Below are positions 52,644-61,934 of a stretch of 64,000 nucleotides of DNA, in pieces (within the stretch, counting starts at the first letter, position 1; each line of letters opens with the position of its first letter). The DNA comes from Chromatiaceae bacterium (GTDB lineage: Bacteria; Pseudomonadota; Gammaproteobacteria; Chromatiales; Chromatiaceae). The notes under the pieces are model-generated. The model did no database searches, was not told the DNA's origin, and was given only the letters and a program-made list of their open reading frames with translations. Position numbers and translations under genes: made by a program. The DNA lies in the NCBI GenBank assembly GCA_016714645.1, contig JADKCI010000002.1, positions 682,001-746,000 of the forward strand, given 5' to 3'.

Positions 52644-54970
52644 GTCCATTCCTTTCTCACGAAGTATCCTCCGGCGGCGGCCGCAAATACCCCGGCGGAT
52701 ACTCATCGCGCCAGCTCGCCCGCTCCTCCGGGCGATAGATCAGATACCTCTCGATCGCCACGTCCAGCTTCTGCAAGCCATGCCACAGCACCTCCGTCCC
52801 CGGGTGGCCATCGGCCTTACGGCCCTGGAAGCCGCCCTTGATGGCGATCCAGCGGGTCGCCTCTTGCAGGGTGGGTGGCTGCTCGGGCAGAACGGTGGTT
52901 TGATGAAACCAGCTAAACAGCGCCTGCCATTCCGGATCCTGGAAGAACAGGGTGCAGGGGCGTCAGGATCCATGCGCCCCAGCATCGTCAAATAGTAGAT
53001 GCGCCAGGCCACCACCAGATCGATGGCCAGGCAATTCTCCAGGCGGGCCACGCAGCCCAACTGGCGCTCCTCGATCTGGCAACCGGTCTTGAGGGTGCGA
53101 TGAAACACCTCGATGCCCCAGCGCGCGCCATACCAGCGCACCCGCTCCTGGGCCTCGGCCAGGGTGGTGGTGGCGACGTTGGTCAGCAACAGCCAGTCCA
53201 CCCCGTCGACCCCCGGGGGCGGGGCCGCTTCGCGCAGCAACACCGCCCACAGCGCCAGCGGGCTTTCTTTAAGATTCCCGGGCGGTTTGAGCGTCACCGG
53301 GGCTTGCGCGCCGCGGCGCGGCAGTACCAGGGCGAGGCGCCCCGCCACCTCCAGACCGCCCAGGTGGTCCCACAACGGGGTCAGCCCCTCAGCGCTCATC
53401 ACCTGGCGCTGCCGGCCGCGGTTGGCCCGCACCAGCAGGCGCGGGCTGGCGGGATCACGCGCCAGGGCGAAGAGTTCGAACAGGTCGGCCTCGCGGTCAC
53501 CGATACTCACCAGGGTGGTGTGCGGCACCTGGGGGGCGATCGCCTGCAGGGTGCGGTAGGCTGCCAGCCACTTGCCGCTTTCCCGCACCTCGGGTTCCCG
53601 GCGGGTCTGATGTTGGTCGGGGTCACGCGCCCAGCACGCGGCGCTCACCACCCCCAAGGGCACGCCCTCGGGGGTGAAGGCGTGGCTGTTATGCAGCACC
53701 AGGCCGACGGGGCCGCCGTCGGTCTTGTTCCCGATCGGCCCCAGCCCCGCCGTATCGGGATGGCCGGTGTAGTTGAGCGAGGTCGTGTCCTGGGGCACCA
53801 GCACCAGGGGCTGGGCGCCCATCCGGGCGATCACCGCCTCCCGGTGGGCGCCGAGTATGACGTGCATGTTGATCCGCGGGTTGCCAAAGAAACGATAGGC
53901 CGCGACCGTCCGGGCGCGGTCGGCGCAGCGGCGGGTGAGACTCCGGGACTGGACGTCGCCCCAGAAGTCCGCGGCCAGATGATACAGGCGGTGTTTGAGA
54001 CGGGCATCCCAGACTTTGAGGCCACCAAATTCTTCCTCGGTCCAGTCGGCCGGCGTACTGGGGCGCTCGGCGGGCAGCCGTGCGGGCCCCTGGCGCAGCC
54101 GCTGGCGGGCATCATCCGCCAGGGGGCGCACCCACAGGGCCTTCGGTACGCCGTCCCGGCGGCCGGCGCTGTGGCCGATGCATTCCCAGCCGGCGGCGGC
54201 GTAGCAGGTGCCGGCATAGTCGGGATGGACGAAGGTCTCCAGCAGCAGGGGCCGCACGCCATAGCGGGCTTCCCAGTCCGCCGGCAAACGGCGGGCCAGC
54301 TGGCCCAAGAGATGGGAGGCCAGGTGGGGTACGCGGACCCCAGGCAAGATCAGGAAGCGGGCATTGGCGACGACCCGGGCGAGGTTACCGCGGCGGGTGG
54401 CCTCGTTCCAGCCGATCCAGTGGTCGCGATCCTGGAGGGCAAAGCTGGCCGCTTGGCAGGCGGCGGCGCCCAGGTCGCCGTGGGCGGAGCGGAAGAGGTA
54501 GCGCAGTTGGGCGCCGCACAGGGGTTTATCGCCCAGGGGGTGCTGGACCATGAGTTGGTGGTAGGTGTCGCGTTCCGCGGCGGTGTCCACCACCACGAGG
54601 TCGATGGGACCCAGGGCGGCCAGGTCGCCCGTTACTTCAGCCACCGGCAGCGGCGCTGGCGCCACCGTGGCGGGTGCCGGGCGGGGCCGGCGGGAAAGGG
54701 TGTCGCCACGGGCAGCGTCACGGCGCCGCGCCGGTGGAGCTCGGCCAGCGCGCGGCGGGCGCTGCCCAGGCAGCGTTGGCCCTGGGCATTGGTCCAGTTC
54801 AGCCAGTCACACACCCGTTCCGCCAGGGCGCGGCGGCTGAGGGCGGGCTCCTGACCGACGGTGGCCATGATGCGCTCGCGTAGGGGGGTGTCAAACCATT
54901 GGCCACAGACTCTCATGGCCGGGGAGCGTAGCGGCCGGGCGGCGCGGAGTCAAGTGTGTGTAGGGATCAG
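52623..54970. mobile_element. IS4-family insertion sequence, 2348 bp, with terminal repeats and target duplication
   Basis: Terminal inverted repeats of 25 bp (52623-52647 and 54946-54970) match at 20 of 25 positions. A 9-bp direct repeat flanks them, GGGGGTAGT at 52614-52622 and 54971-54979. The transposase fills the element on the minus strand. It landed near the 3' end of hsdR. Confidence 0.9.
52657..54916 (-). pseudogene. IS4-family DDE transposase with DUF4338 domain, two frameshifts
   Basis: About 753 residues when reassembled. The start (MRVCGQWFDTPLRERI, then LSRRALAERVCDWLNWTN) and a DUF4338 domain (ETFVHPDYAGTCYAAAGWE) precede an IS4-type catalytic domain: LVPQDTTSLNY, VSIGDREADLFEL and WYGARWGIEVFHRTLKTG (Tyr-x2-Arg-x3-Glu-x6-Lys). 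The frame shifts around 54676-54700 and again at the G4 run 52957-52960, after which TLFFQDPEWQ and PEERASWRDEYPPGYL complete the protein to the stop at 52657. Both shifts are cured by one additional base. Confidence 0.85.
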
Positions 54971-54979
54971 GGGGGTAGT
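54971..54979. repeat. Right copy of 9-bp target-site duplication
   Basis: GGGGGTAGT, identical to 52614-52622. Confidence 0.85.
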
Positions 54980-55008
54980 GCATCCCCGTCTCACTCAAGG
55001 GGAGGGAT

Positions 55009-56016
55009 TCAATGCGACGGAGACGCTGTTTCCCCAAGCGAGGACCCATAGGCGAATAGCGCCGGGGCGCCACCCGTATGCCAGAACAAGAGCTTCTCAT
55101 CCCGTCCGAAACAGCCCTTGCGAATCATGTCGATCAGTCCGCCCATGGCGCGCCCGGTATAGACCGGGTCCAGCAGGATCCCCTCGTGGCGGGCCAGCAG
55201 ATGGATCGCTTCCCGATCACCCGCACTGACCTCGCCATAACCGCTGACCGCGTAACTTTCGTCAAGCTGCAATTCAGCGGGGGAGAGACTGATCGATGCC
55301 CTCAGGAATTGCGCCGTGGCGTTGGCTAATTCCAGAATCAGCTTACCCAGGGATTGTTGCCCGTCACCGACCTTGTCAATGGCAATCCCGGTAATTTGGT
55401 AGTCCTTGTTCAGCAGCCTCTTGCCCACCATCAACCCCGCCTGGGTCCCGCCAGAACTCGACGCAAATAGCAGGTGATCGAAATCCATCCCCAAGGCGGT
55501 CGTCTGGCGGTCGAGTTCGTAGATCGCCTCCACAAACCCCGTGGCGCCCAATGCGGTCGAACCTCCGTAGGGAACCTGGTAGGGTCGTCGCCCGGCGCGG
55601 CGCAATTGCTCCGCAAGGATCGGTATATCCTCGCCTTTACGATGATCGCCCGCCCAGTGAATTCGGGCCCCCAGGAGTTGATCCAGCAAGAGATTGCCGT
55701 TGGCCGCCGCCGGCTCGGCGCCACCCAGGACCAGATGGCATTCCAGCCCGAGGCTGGCCGCGGCGGCGGCGGTCTGCCGGCAATGGTTGGATTGGATGGC
55801 GCCGGCGGTAATGAGGGTATCCGCGCCCTCTGCCAACGCCTGGCCGACCAGAAATTCGAGTTTGCGGGTCTTGTTGCCCCCGAAGGCCAGGCCCGTCAGA
55901 TCGTCACGCTTGATAAAGATCCTGGGCCCCCCCAGCAACCTGCCCAGATGAGTGAGTTCGTGGATGGGCGTCGGGAAAAAACCCAGCGGTTGCCTGGCTA
56001 GATCGAGATGGGTCAC
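55009..56016 (-). CDS. dcyD: D-cysteine desulfhydrase / ACC deaminase-family PLP enzyme
   Basis: A 335-residue fold-type II PLP enzyme. The PLP lysine lies in LAFGGNKTRKLEFL; AIQSNHCRQTAAAA and ASSSGGTQAGLMVG are the substrate and phosphate-binding motifs, and LLFWHTGGAPALFAYG is near the C-terminus. It likely releases sulfide, pyruvate and ammonia from D-cysteine; ACC deaminase activity cannot be excluded by motif alone. Its stop lies 30 bases from the right end of the IS. Confidence 0.85.
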   Translation of the reverse strand: MTHLDLARQPLGFFPTPIHELTHLGRLLGGPRIFIKRDDLTGLAFGGNKTRKLEFLVGQALAEGADTLITAGAIQSNHCRQTAAAAASLGLECHLVLGGAEPAAANGNLLLDQLLGARIHWAGDHRKGEDIPILAEQLRRAGRRPYQVPYGGSTALGATGFVEAIYELDRQTTALGMDFDHLLFASSSGGTQAGLMVGKRLLNKDYQITGIAIDKVGDGQQSLGKLILELANATAQFLRASISLSPAELQLDESYAVSGYGEVSAGDREAIHLLARHEGILLDPVYTGRAMGGLIDMIRKGCFGRDEKLLFWHTGGAPALFAYGSSLGETASPSH

Positions 56017-56262
56017 AAAGCACCTGCGCTGAATGAGAGGGGCTAGCCTAATTATCCTAAAGAAATCCTGAACACCGCGCCAGGGTAACCCAGCGGATGA
56101 TTCAGTCTTTGCGTATATACTAATACGTTAACTATGCGAATATTCTGGAATACCCCAATAGCGCATTCGGGAAATTCCCAATTCTGGCGGCGCCCGAATT
56201 AGTTAATAATAGTCAAACGATCTAACTCAGCCATGACTTTATCAACCGAGGAGGTCAAGACC
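56017..56262 (+). promoter_or_regulatory. sox cluster upstream region with inverted repeats
   Basis: The divergent region between dcyD and soxY is AT-richer than its surroundings. It holds CGTAT/ATACG (56112-56116, 56123-56127) and GGGAAATTCCC as a perfect 11-base palindrome near 56169-56180. TATACT at 56116-56121 could be a -10 box without a good -35. These are possible sites for a sulfur-responsive regulator. Confidence 0.4.
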
Positions 56263-56739
56263 GTGACACTGCAACAGCAACAACGCCGGATTTTCATTAA
56301 GGGCACCCTGGCCGGGGGGGCGGTGCTGGCCGCCGCCGGACTGGGTCTGCCCCGCCTGGCCATGGCCGCCTGGCCCGCCGATGCCTTTCACGCCGCCACC
56401 CTGGATGACGCCTTGACCAAGGTGTTTGGCTCCAGTGCACTGGAGGCTAGCGACAAGGTGGTGCTCAAGGCCCCCGGCATCGCCGAGAACGGCGCCGTGG
56501 TGCCCATCTCCATCAATGCCGAGCAACTTGAGAATGTGGAGTCGATCAGCATCTTCTCCGAGAAGAATCCCACGCCCTTCGTGGCTCGCTTCAACCTCAA
56601 GCCCGGCTGCGTGCCCGATATTTCCACCCGCGTCAAGATGGGTGAAAGCGGCGACGTGATTGCCGTGGTGCAGGCGGGCGGCAAGCTGTATAGCGCCCGT
56701 ACCAACGTCAAGGTCACCGTCGGCGGCTGTGGCGGTTAA
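56263..56739 (+). CDS. soxY: SoxY sulfur-carrier subunit
   Basis: A 158-residue periplasmic protein on which thiosulfate is bound and processed. A Tat signal (QQQQRRIFIKGTLAGGAVLAA, cleaved near AMA-AWPADAF) is followed by the SoxY fold, and the C-terminus is VTVGGCGG with the swinging-arm Cys. The GTG at 56263 is chosen because GAGGAGG lies eight bases upstream; an ATG at 56233 would add ten residues but lacks a ribosome-binding site. First gene of the sox cluster and the intact one of two soxY copies. Confidence 0.95.
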   Translation: MTLQQQQRRIFIKGTLAGGAVLAAAGLGLPRLAMAAWPADAFHAATLDDALTKVFGSSALEASDKVVLKAPGIAENGAVVPISINAEQLENVESISIFSEKNPTPFVARFNLKPGCVPDISTRVKMGESGDVIAVVQAGGKLYSARTNVKVTVGGCGG

Positions 56740-56779
56740 GCCGGTAACCTGAAGATCCCTGTTTTTGGAGAAGAATCCC

Positions 56780-57088
56780 ATGTCAGAAGTCAAACTCCGC
56801 GCCGCCCTCAAAGATGGCAAGTGCGAGGTCAAGGCCCTCATGACCCACCCCATGGAAACCGGGCGCCGCAAGGACCCCCAGGGTGCCGTCATTCCGGCCC
56901 ATTACATCGAGACCGTCGAACTGCTGCACAACGGCAACCTGATGCTCGAAGCCGATTGGGGCGGCGCCATTTCCACCAATCCATTCTTCTCGGTAGCCCT
57001 GAAGAATGTGGCCGCGGGCGACAGCATTGAGGTGCGCTGGGTCGATAACAAGGGCGAGAAGGGTTCCGGCACGGTCCAGGTCAAGTAG
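56780..57088 (+). CDS. soxZ: SoxZ sulfur-carrier subunit
   Basis: A 102-residue partner of SoxY: KLRAALKDGKCEVKALMTHPMETG, IPAHYIETVELLHNG and SVALKNVAAGDSIEVRWVDNKG. It carries no signal peptide and is exported with SoxY through the Tat pathway. ATG 56780 has GGAGAAG upstream. Confidence 0.96.
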   Translation: MSEVKLRAALKDGKCEVKALMTHPMETGRRKDPQGAVIPAHYIETVELLHNGNLMLEADWGGAISTNPFFSVALKNVAAGDSIEVRWVDNKGEKGSGTVQVK

Positions 57089-57140
57089 TCCGGCCGGGTC
57101 TCGACCCTCGCTCGCTAACCCGCCCCCAGAGGAGGATGCT

Positions 57141-57980
57141 ATGTATAAAAGCGCCTTATGTGCGTTACCGATAATGTTCGCGGTGGCCGGCCCGGTGGTG
57201 GCCGCCTCCGATAAGACCCCGCAGGAAGTGCTCCACGCCCTGATCGATAGTTCCGATTCGGCCTATCTGACCCAGAGCGAGCAGAACCTGATGATGATGC
57301 AGGACGATCCCGCCTACTGGATCGCCGAACAGGGGGAGATCCTCTACAAGGAGCCCCGGGGTCCCAACAAGGTCTCCCTGGAAAAGTGTGACTTCGGCAA
57401 GGGCCCCGGCGTTCTCGACGGGGCCTATGTTGAGATGCCACGCTACTTTGCCGACACCGGCAAGGTGATGGACCTGGAAAGCCGCCTCATGTACTGCATG
57501 AAGAACCTCCAGGGCTTCACCGACGAGGATAAGGAACTCAAGGATAAGCATGGCAACACGGATCTGGTGAAGATTCAGACCTACGTCGCCATGCAGTCCA
57601 ACGGCATGCCCTGGAATCCGCCCATGGATCATCCCCTGGAGCAGGCGATGCGGGCGGCGGGCGAGGAGTTCTTCTATCGCCGAGCGGGCATCAGCGACTT
57701 CAGTTGCGCCACCTGTCACGGCGCCACGGGCAAGCGCATCCGCGCCTCGGTGCTCCCTAATGCGAGCGTCCCCGAGGAGTGGACCAAGGCCATCTCCTGG
57801 CCCGCCTTCCGGGTTGGGCATGATGCCGTGCGCGGCAGCCAGCATCGCGTCTCCGAGTGTGTCTGGCAGATGCGCCAGGCGGAAATCGTCTATGGGTCCG
57901 ATGCCGCCATCGCGATCATTTCCTACTGGACCGATAAGGCACGGGGCCAGCCGGCCATTCTGCCCGACATCAAGCGCTAG
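57141..57980 (+). CDS. soxA: SoxA cytochrome c, mono-heme type
   Basis: A 279-residue periplasmic cytochrome. A signal peptide (about 1-21) is followed by one heme site, Cys189-x-x-Cys192-His193 (CATCH). Cys240 in SECVWQMRQ is the distal, persulfide-carrying heme ligand. No CxxCH exists in the N-terminal half, where two lone cysteines (EKCDFG and MYCMKN) could form a disulfide, so this is the mono-heme class. With SoxX it joins thiosulfate to the SoxY cysteine. The ATG at 57141 has a strong GAGGAGG before it. Confidence 0.95.
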   Translation: MYKSALCALPIMFAVAGPVVAASDKTPQEVLHALIDSSDSAYLTQSEQNLMMMQDDPAYWIAEQGEILYKEPRGPNKVSLEKCDFGKGPGVLDGAYVEMPRYFADTGKVMDLESRLMYCMKNLQGFTDEDKELKDKHGNTDLVKIQTYVAMQSNGMPWNPPMDHPLEQAMRAAGEEFFYRRAGISDFSCATCHGATGKRIRASVLPNASVPEEWTKAISWPAFRVGHDAVRGSQHRVSECVWQMRQAEIVYGSDAAIAIISYWTDKARGQPAILPDIKR

Positions 57981-58003
57981 CCGTCGCCCAAGGAGATCGA
58001 GAC

Positions 58004-58990
58004 ATGATAGATAAGACCCTCATCGCGGCCCTGCTGGCCGCGACGACCCTGATGCCCGCTATCGGCTTGAGTGCCGATACCACGCCACAGGCCGCCACGG
58101 GAACCGCGGCTACCGGTAACACCGCCGCCGGGAAGAGCGCTTCCGAAACAGTCCCCGCGACTAAGCCCGTCGCGAAAAAGCCCGTCAAAAAGAAAAAGCC
58201 GACCCGTAACGCTGCCGCCGATAAGGCTGCCACGGACAAGGCCGCTACCGAGAAAGCCGCCGCCGATAAGCCCGCCGCTGTCGGCGCCAGCCCTGCTAGC
58301 CCCGCCAGTACCTCCGGTGCCGGTAAGGCCCTTGCGGCCGGGGCCCTGGGCGCCGCGGCCGTCGGCCTTGCGGCGACCGCTGTCGCCGCGGGAACCCCGG
58401 TCGATTACACCAAAATGACCCCGACGGAACTGACCGAGTATCTGATCTTTGACGTCAAGGGCTTTAAACTGGATCAGCCCACCCAGGAAGGCACAACCGG
58501 ACGGGAACGCATGACCCAGGACGAGCTGCAAAAGACCTGCTCGGCGCTGCGTGACAAGACCATCGATGCCGCAACGGCGAAAAAGGTCCAGGAGTTGGCC
58601 GCCGCCTCCCGCGTCTATCCCGAGGGTGGGGTCACGCTGGGGGACTGGAAGCGGGGACAGGCCCTGGCCATGGAAGGGGCTGGCTTTCGCTTGGGGCCAA
58701 AGGCTGACGACAACGCCAAGAAGTTAGGCGGTAATTGCTATGCCTGTCATCAGATGGACCTGAAGGTGGCCGCGCACGGCACCATTGGCCCCAGCCTGAC
58801 CGGCTTTGGCAAGATCCGGGGCAACACACCGGAGACCCAGAAGTATGTTTACGATGTGCTTTATAACGCTCATGCCTACTTCCCCTGCACCAATATGCCC
58901 CGTTTTGGCGCCAATCACTTCCTGAATCAGGAACAGATGGCCGACCTCATCGCCTACGTGCTCGACCCGGAATCCCCGGTCAATAAGTAG
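58004..58990 (+). CDS. soxX: SoxX cytochrome c with long Ala/Lys/Pro-rich linker
   Basis: A 328-residue protein. A signal peptide (about 1-24) is followed by an extended Ala/Lys/Pro/Thr-rich stretch of about 75 residues, then a small-residue hydrophobic tract (about 105-125, GALGAAAVGLAATAVA). The SoxX cytochrome domain comes after: LGDWKRGQ, Cys245-x-x-Cys248-His249 (CYACH), IGPSLTGFGKIRG and a Met-containing NMPRFG. SoxX proteins are usually shorter; the linker may tether the heme domain to the membrane or the wall. Partner of SoxA, 23 bp upstream. Confidence 0.93.
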   Translation: MIDKTLIAALLAATTLMPAIGLSADTTPQAATGTAATGNTAAGKSASETVPATKPVAKKPVKKKKPTRNAAADKAATDKAATEKAAADKPAAVGASPASPASTSGAGKALAAGALGAAAVGLAATAVAAGTPVDYTKMTPTELTEYLIFDVKGFKLDQPTQEGTTGRERMTQDELQKTCSALRDKTIDAATAKKVQELAAASRVYPEGGVTLGDWKRGQALAMEGAGFRLGPKADDNAKKLGGNCYACHQMDLKVAAHGTIGPSLTGFGKIRGNTPETQKYVYDVLYNAHAYFPCTNMPRFGANHFLNQEQMADLIAYVLDPESPVNK

Positions 58991-58998
58991 TACCCCCC

Positions 58999-59035
58999 GG
59001 CCCAGTCCGAGTCCGAAATTGGCTCGGACTGGGCC
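58999..59035 (+). promoter_or_regulatory. Perfect 13-bp stem-loop between soxX and soxB
   Basis: GGCCCAGTCCGAG (58999-59011) pairs fully with CTCGGACTGGGCC (59023-59035) across an 11-base loop. No T-run follows, so it is more likely an mRNA-stability or processing hairpin separating soxYZAX from soxB than a terminator. Confidence 0.6.
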
Positions 59036-59079
59036 AACTCACTACCCCCGTCAGTCAACCCAATCAGAGGATCCGGACC

Positions 59080-60849
59080 ATGTCACTATCACGGCGTGAA
59101 TTCACCCGCCTGCTGGCCTTGGGCGGCATGGCCGGGTTGTTACCGGGCGCGGCCCGGGCCGCGACTCAAGCGGGCGAGGGCGAGGCCCTCTATCAGGGCG
59201 GTCGCTTTGGTAATGTGCGCCTGCTGCACATCACCGACACCCACGCCCAGCTCAACCCCATCTATTTTCGCGAGCCGAGCGTCAATCTTGGCGTCGGCGC
59301 GGCCTTGGGGCAGCCCCCGCACCTGGTGGGCATCAACTTGCTCAAGCACTTTGGGATTGCCCCCGGTGGCCGGGAGGCCCACGCCTTTACCTTCCTCGAT
59401 TTTGACGCCGCCGCCCAGCGCTACGGCAAGGTCGGCGGCTTCGCCCACCTGGCCACCCTGGTCAAACAGCTCCGCGCCGAGGCGGGGGAGGGCAACAGCC
59501 TGCTGCTGGACGGTGGCGACACCTGGCAGGGGTCGGGCACCGCCCTCTGGACGCGGGGCAAGGACATGGTGGGCGCCTGCAACCTGCTCGGCGTGGACGT
59601 CATGACCGGCCATTGGGAGTTCACCTACCAGGACACCGAGGTGATCGAGAACATCAAGGCCTTCAAGGGCGAGTTCGTGGCCCAGAATGTCTCGATCTCG
59701 GATACGGCCCTGTTCGACTACAAGTTCGCCGACTTCCCCGGCTTCGACGAGGCCACGGGCCTGGCCTTCAAGCCCTATACCCTGAAGGAGGTCAACGGCA
59801 CCCGGGTCGCCGTGATCGGCCAGGCCTTCCCCTATACCCCCATCGCCAATCCCCAGCGCTTCATCCCTGACTGGCGCTTCGGCATCCAGGACCAGCACAT
59901 GCAGGAGATGGTGGACCAGGTGCGGGCCAAGGAGAGGCCCGACGTCGTGGTGGTGCTATCCCATAATGGCATGGACGTTGACCTGAAGATGGCCGCCTCG
60001 GTGCGCGGTATCGACGTCATCTTCGGCGGCCATACCCACGACGGCATCCCCGCGCCCAGCCTGGTGGAGAACAGCGGCGGCAAGACCCTGGTCACCAACG
60101 CCGGCTCCAACGGCAAGTTCCTCGGGGTGATGGACCTGGACGTGGGCGACGGCAAGGTGCGGGGCTATCGCTACCGGCTGCTGCCGGTCTTCGCCAACCT
60201 GCTCCCCGCCGACCCGGCCATGCAGGCCTACATTGATGAAGTGCGGCGGCCCTACCTGGCCCAACTCAACGAACCCCTGGCCGTCACCGAGACGACTCTC
60301 TACCGGCGGGGCAATTTCAATGGCACCTTTGACCAGGTGATCTGCAACGCCCTACGCCAGGGCGGGGATGCCGAGATCGCCCTCTCGCCGGGGTTCCGCT
60401 GGGGGACCACCGTCACGCCGGGCTCCGCCATCACCCTCGAGAACGTCCTCGACCAGACCGCCATCACCTACCCCGCCACCTATGTGCGGGAGATGAAGGG
60501 CAGCGAGCTCAGAACCATCCTGGAGGACGTGGCCGACAACCTCTTCAACCCCGACCCCTATCTCCAGCAGGGGGGGGACATGGTGCGGGTGGGCGGCCTT
60601 GATTACGTCTGCACCCCCAACAACGGCCTGGGCCAGCGCATCGGCGAGATGCGCCTGGACGATGGCCGCCTGGTGGAGGCGGACAAGAGCTACAAGGTCG
60701 CGGGTTGGGCCACCGTCGGCACCGCGAGCCCCGGCCGGCCGGTTTGGGAGCTGGTCGCCGACTACCTGCGCGACCAGAAGACGATCGCTCTGACCAAGGT
60801 CAACGCCACCAAGCTGGTTGGGGTGGAAGGCAACCCAGGGCTGGCCTGA
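59080..60849 (+). CDS. soxB: SoxB thiosulfohydrolase
   Basis: A 589-residue periplasmic hydrolase that releases sulfate from the SoxY-bound thiosulfonate. A Tat signal (MSLSRREFTRLLALGG) is followed by the dinuclear metal motifs LLHITDTHAQ, LLDGGDTWQGSG, MTGHWEFTY, VVLSHNGMDVD and IFGGHTHDG, and by a 5'-nucleotidase-type C-terminal domain. Length is normal. Between the hairpin after soxX and the SoxW-like gene. Confidence 0.97.
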   Translation: MSLSRREFTRLLALGGMAGLLPGAARAATQAGEGEALYQGGRFGNVRLLHITDTHAQLNPIYFREPSVNLGVGAALGQPPHLVGINLLKHFGIAPGGREAHAFTFLDFDAAAQRYGKVGGFAHLATLVKQLRAEAGEGNSLLLDGGDTWQGSGTALWTRGKDMVGACNLLGVDVMTGHWEFTYQDTEVIENIKAFKGEFVAQNVSISDTALFDYKFADFPGFDEATGLAFKPYTLKEVNGTRVAVIGQAFPYTPIANPQRFIPDWRFGIQDQHMQEMVDQVRAKERPDVVVVLSHNGMDVDLKMAASVRGIDVIFGGHTHDGIPAPSLVENSGGKTLVTNAGSNGKFLGVMDLDVGDGKVRGYRYRLLPVFANLLPADPAMQAYIDEVRRPYLAQLNEPLAVTETTLYRRGNFNGTFDQVICNALRQGGDAEIALSPGFRWGTTVTPGSAITLENVLDQTAITYPATYVREMKGSELRTILEDVADNLFNPDPYLQQGGDMVRVGGLDYVCTPNNGLGQRIGEMRLDDGRLVEADKSYKVAGWATVGTASPGRPVWELVADYLRDQKTIALTKVNATKLVGVEGNPGLA

Positions 60850-60899
60850 GGCCGGTCACCACCCCTCCTGCCCCCTGAATCTCCGCCGAGGATTAGCCC

Positions 60900-61901
60900 A
60901 TGCAGGCCCGCCGCGCCCTTGCCGTCCCCTACTTCCTGCTTCTGTGCCTGGTCAGCGCGCCCCTCATGGCCGCCATGCCCAGTTGGTTCAAGGACTCCTT
61001 TCTCTATCTGGGGGAGGAGGTGGCGAACGCCGCCGCGGAGGGCAAGCGGGTGGTGCTTTACTTTCATCAGGAGGAGTGCCCCTACTGCAAGCGGATGCTG
61101 GAGGTGAACTTCACCCAGCGCGACATCGAGGAGAAGACAAAGGCCCAGTTCAACGTCATCGCCATCAACATCTGGGGTGACCTGGAGGTGACCGACCTGG
61201 CGGGCAAGGTCGGCAGCGAAAAGGACTTTGCCCGTGACCAGAAGGTCCAATTCACGCCCACCATGCTTTTTCTGGACGAACAGGGGGCGGTGACTTTCCG
61301 CCTCAACGGCTACTATCCGCCGGAGCGCTTCAACGCCCTGCTCGATTACAACGCCCAACGCCCAACGCCGACCGGTTCCTTCAAGGATTTCCTGGAAGCC
61401 CGGACGGTGCCCCCGGTCAGCACCGCTTTGCACCAGGACCCCAGCTATCTGCCCCACCCCCTCAAGCTCAACCAGCGCCCCGGCGCCAAGCCGCTGCTGG
61501 TGCTCTTCGAACAGGTCAGTTGCCAGGCCTGCGACGAGTTGCATCGCGAGGGCCTGGCGCGGGACGAGGCCCAGGAATTGCTGAAGGAATTTGACGTTGC
61601 CTTGGTCGATATCGGGTCCGCGGAGACCCTCGTCACCCCCGACGGCCGGGAAATGACGGCGCGGGACTGGAGCCGGGAGTTGGGCATCAACTACACCCCA
61701 ACCCTGCTGTTCCTGGACGCCGGAGGCCAGGAGGTGTTCCGCACCGATGCCTACATTCGCCCCTATCACATCGCCACCAGTCTGGCCTATGTCGGCACCG
61801 GGGCCTACCGCCGCCAGCCGGAATTCCAGCGCTTCATCCTGGAACGGATCGAGGCGCGGCGGGAGTCTGGCGAGACTGGTCCGCCCAAGCTTTGGGATTA
61901 G
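60900..61901 (+). CDS. soxW: SoxW-like double thioredoxin
   Basis: A 333-residue exported protein with two thioredoxin-like domains. A signal peptide (about 1-25) precedes domain 1 with ECPYCKRML (residues about 59-67) and FTPTMLFLDEQG; domain 2 has VSCQACDELH (about 205) and YTPTLLFLDAGG. It probably keeps SoxY/SoxA cysteines reduced or repairs them. Classical SoxW has one domain; the doubling is notable. It follows soxB by 50 bp. Confidence 0.85.
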   Translation: MQARRALAVPYFLLLCLVSAPLMAAMPSWFKDSFLYLGEEVANAAAEGKRVVLYFHQEECPYCKRMLEVNFTQRDIEEKTKAQFNVIAINIWGDLEVTDLAGKVGSEKDFARDQKVQFTPTMLFLDEQGAVTFRLNGYYPPERFNALLDYNAQRPTPTGSFKDFLEARTVPPVSTALHQDPSYLPHPLKLNQRPGAKPLLVLFEQVSCQACDELHREGLARDEAQELLKEFDVALVDIGSAETLVTPDGREMTARDWSRELGINYTPTLLFLDAGGQEVFRTDAYIRPYHIATSLAYVGTGAYRRQPEFQRFILERIEARRESGETGPPKLWD

Positions 61902-61934
61902 GACATCCTGCCGCCACCCGGCCGCTCGCGGGCC

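Noticed and set aside
57141..57980. SoxA as a di-heme cytochrome
   Set aside because: Only one CxxCH is present; the N-terminal half has single cysteines that fit a disulfide rather than a heme site.
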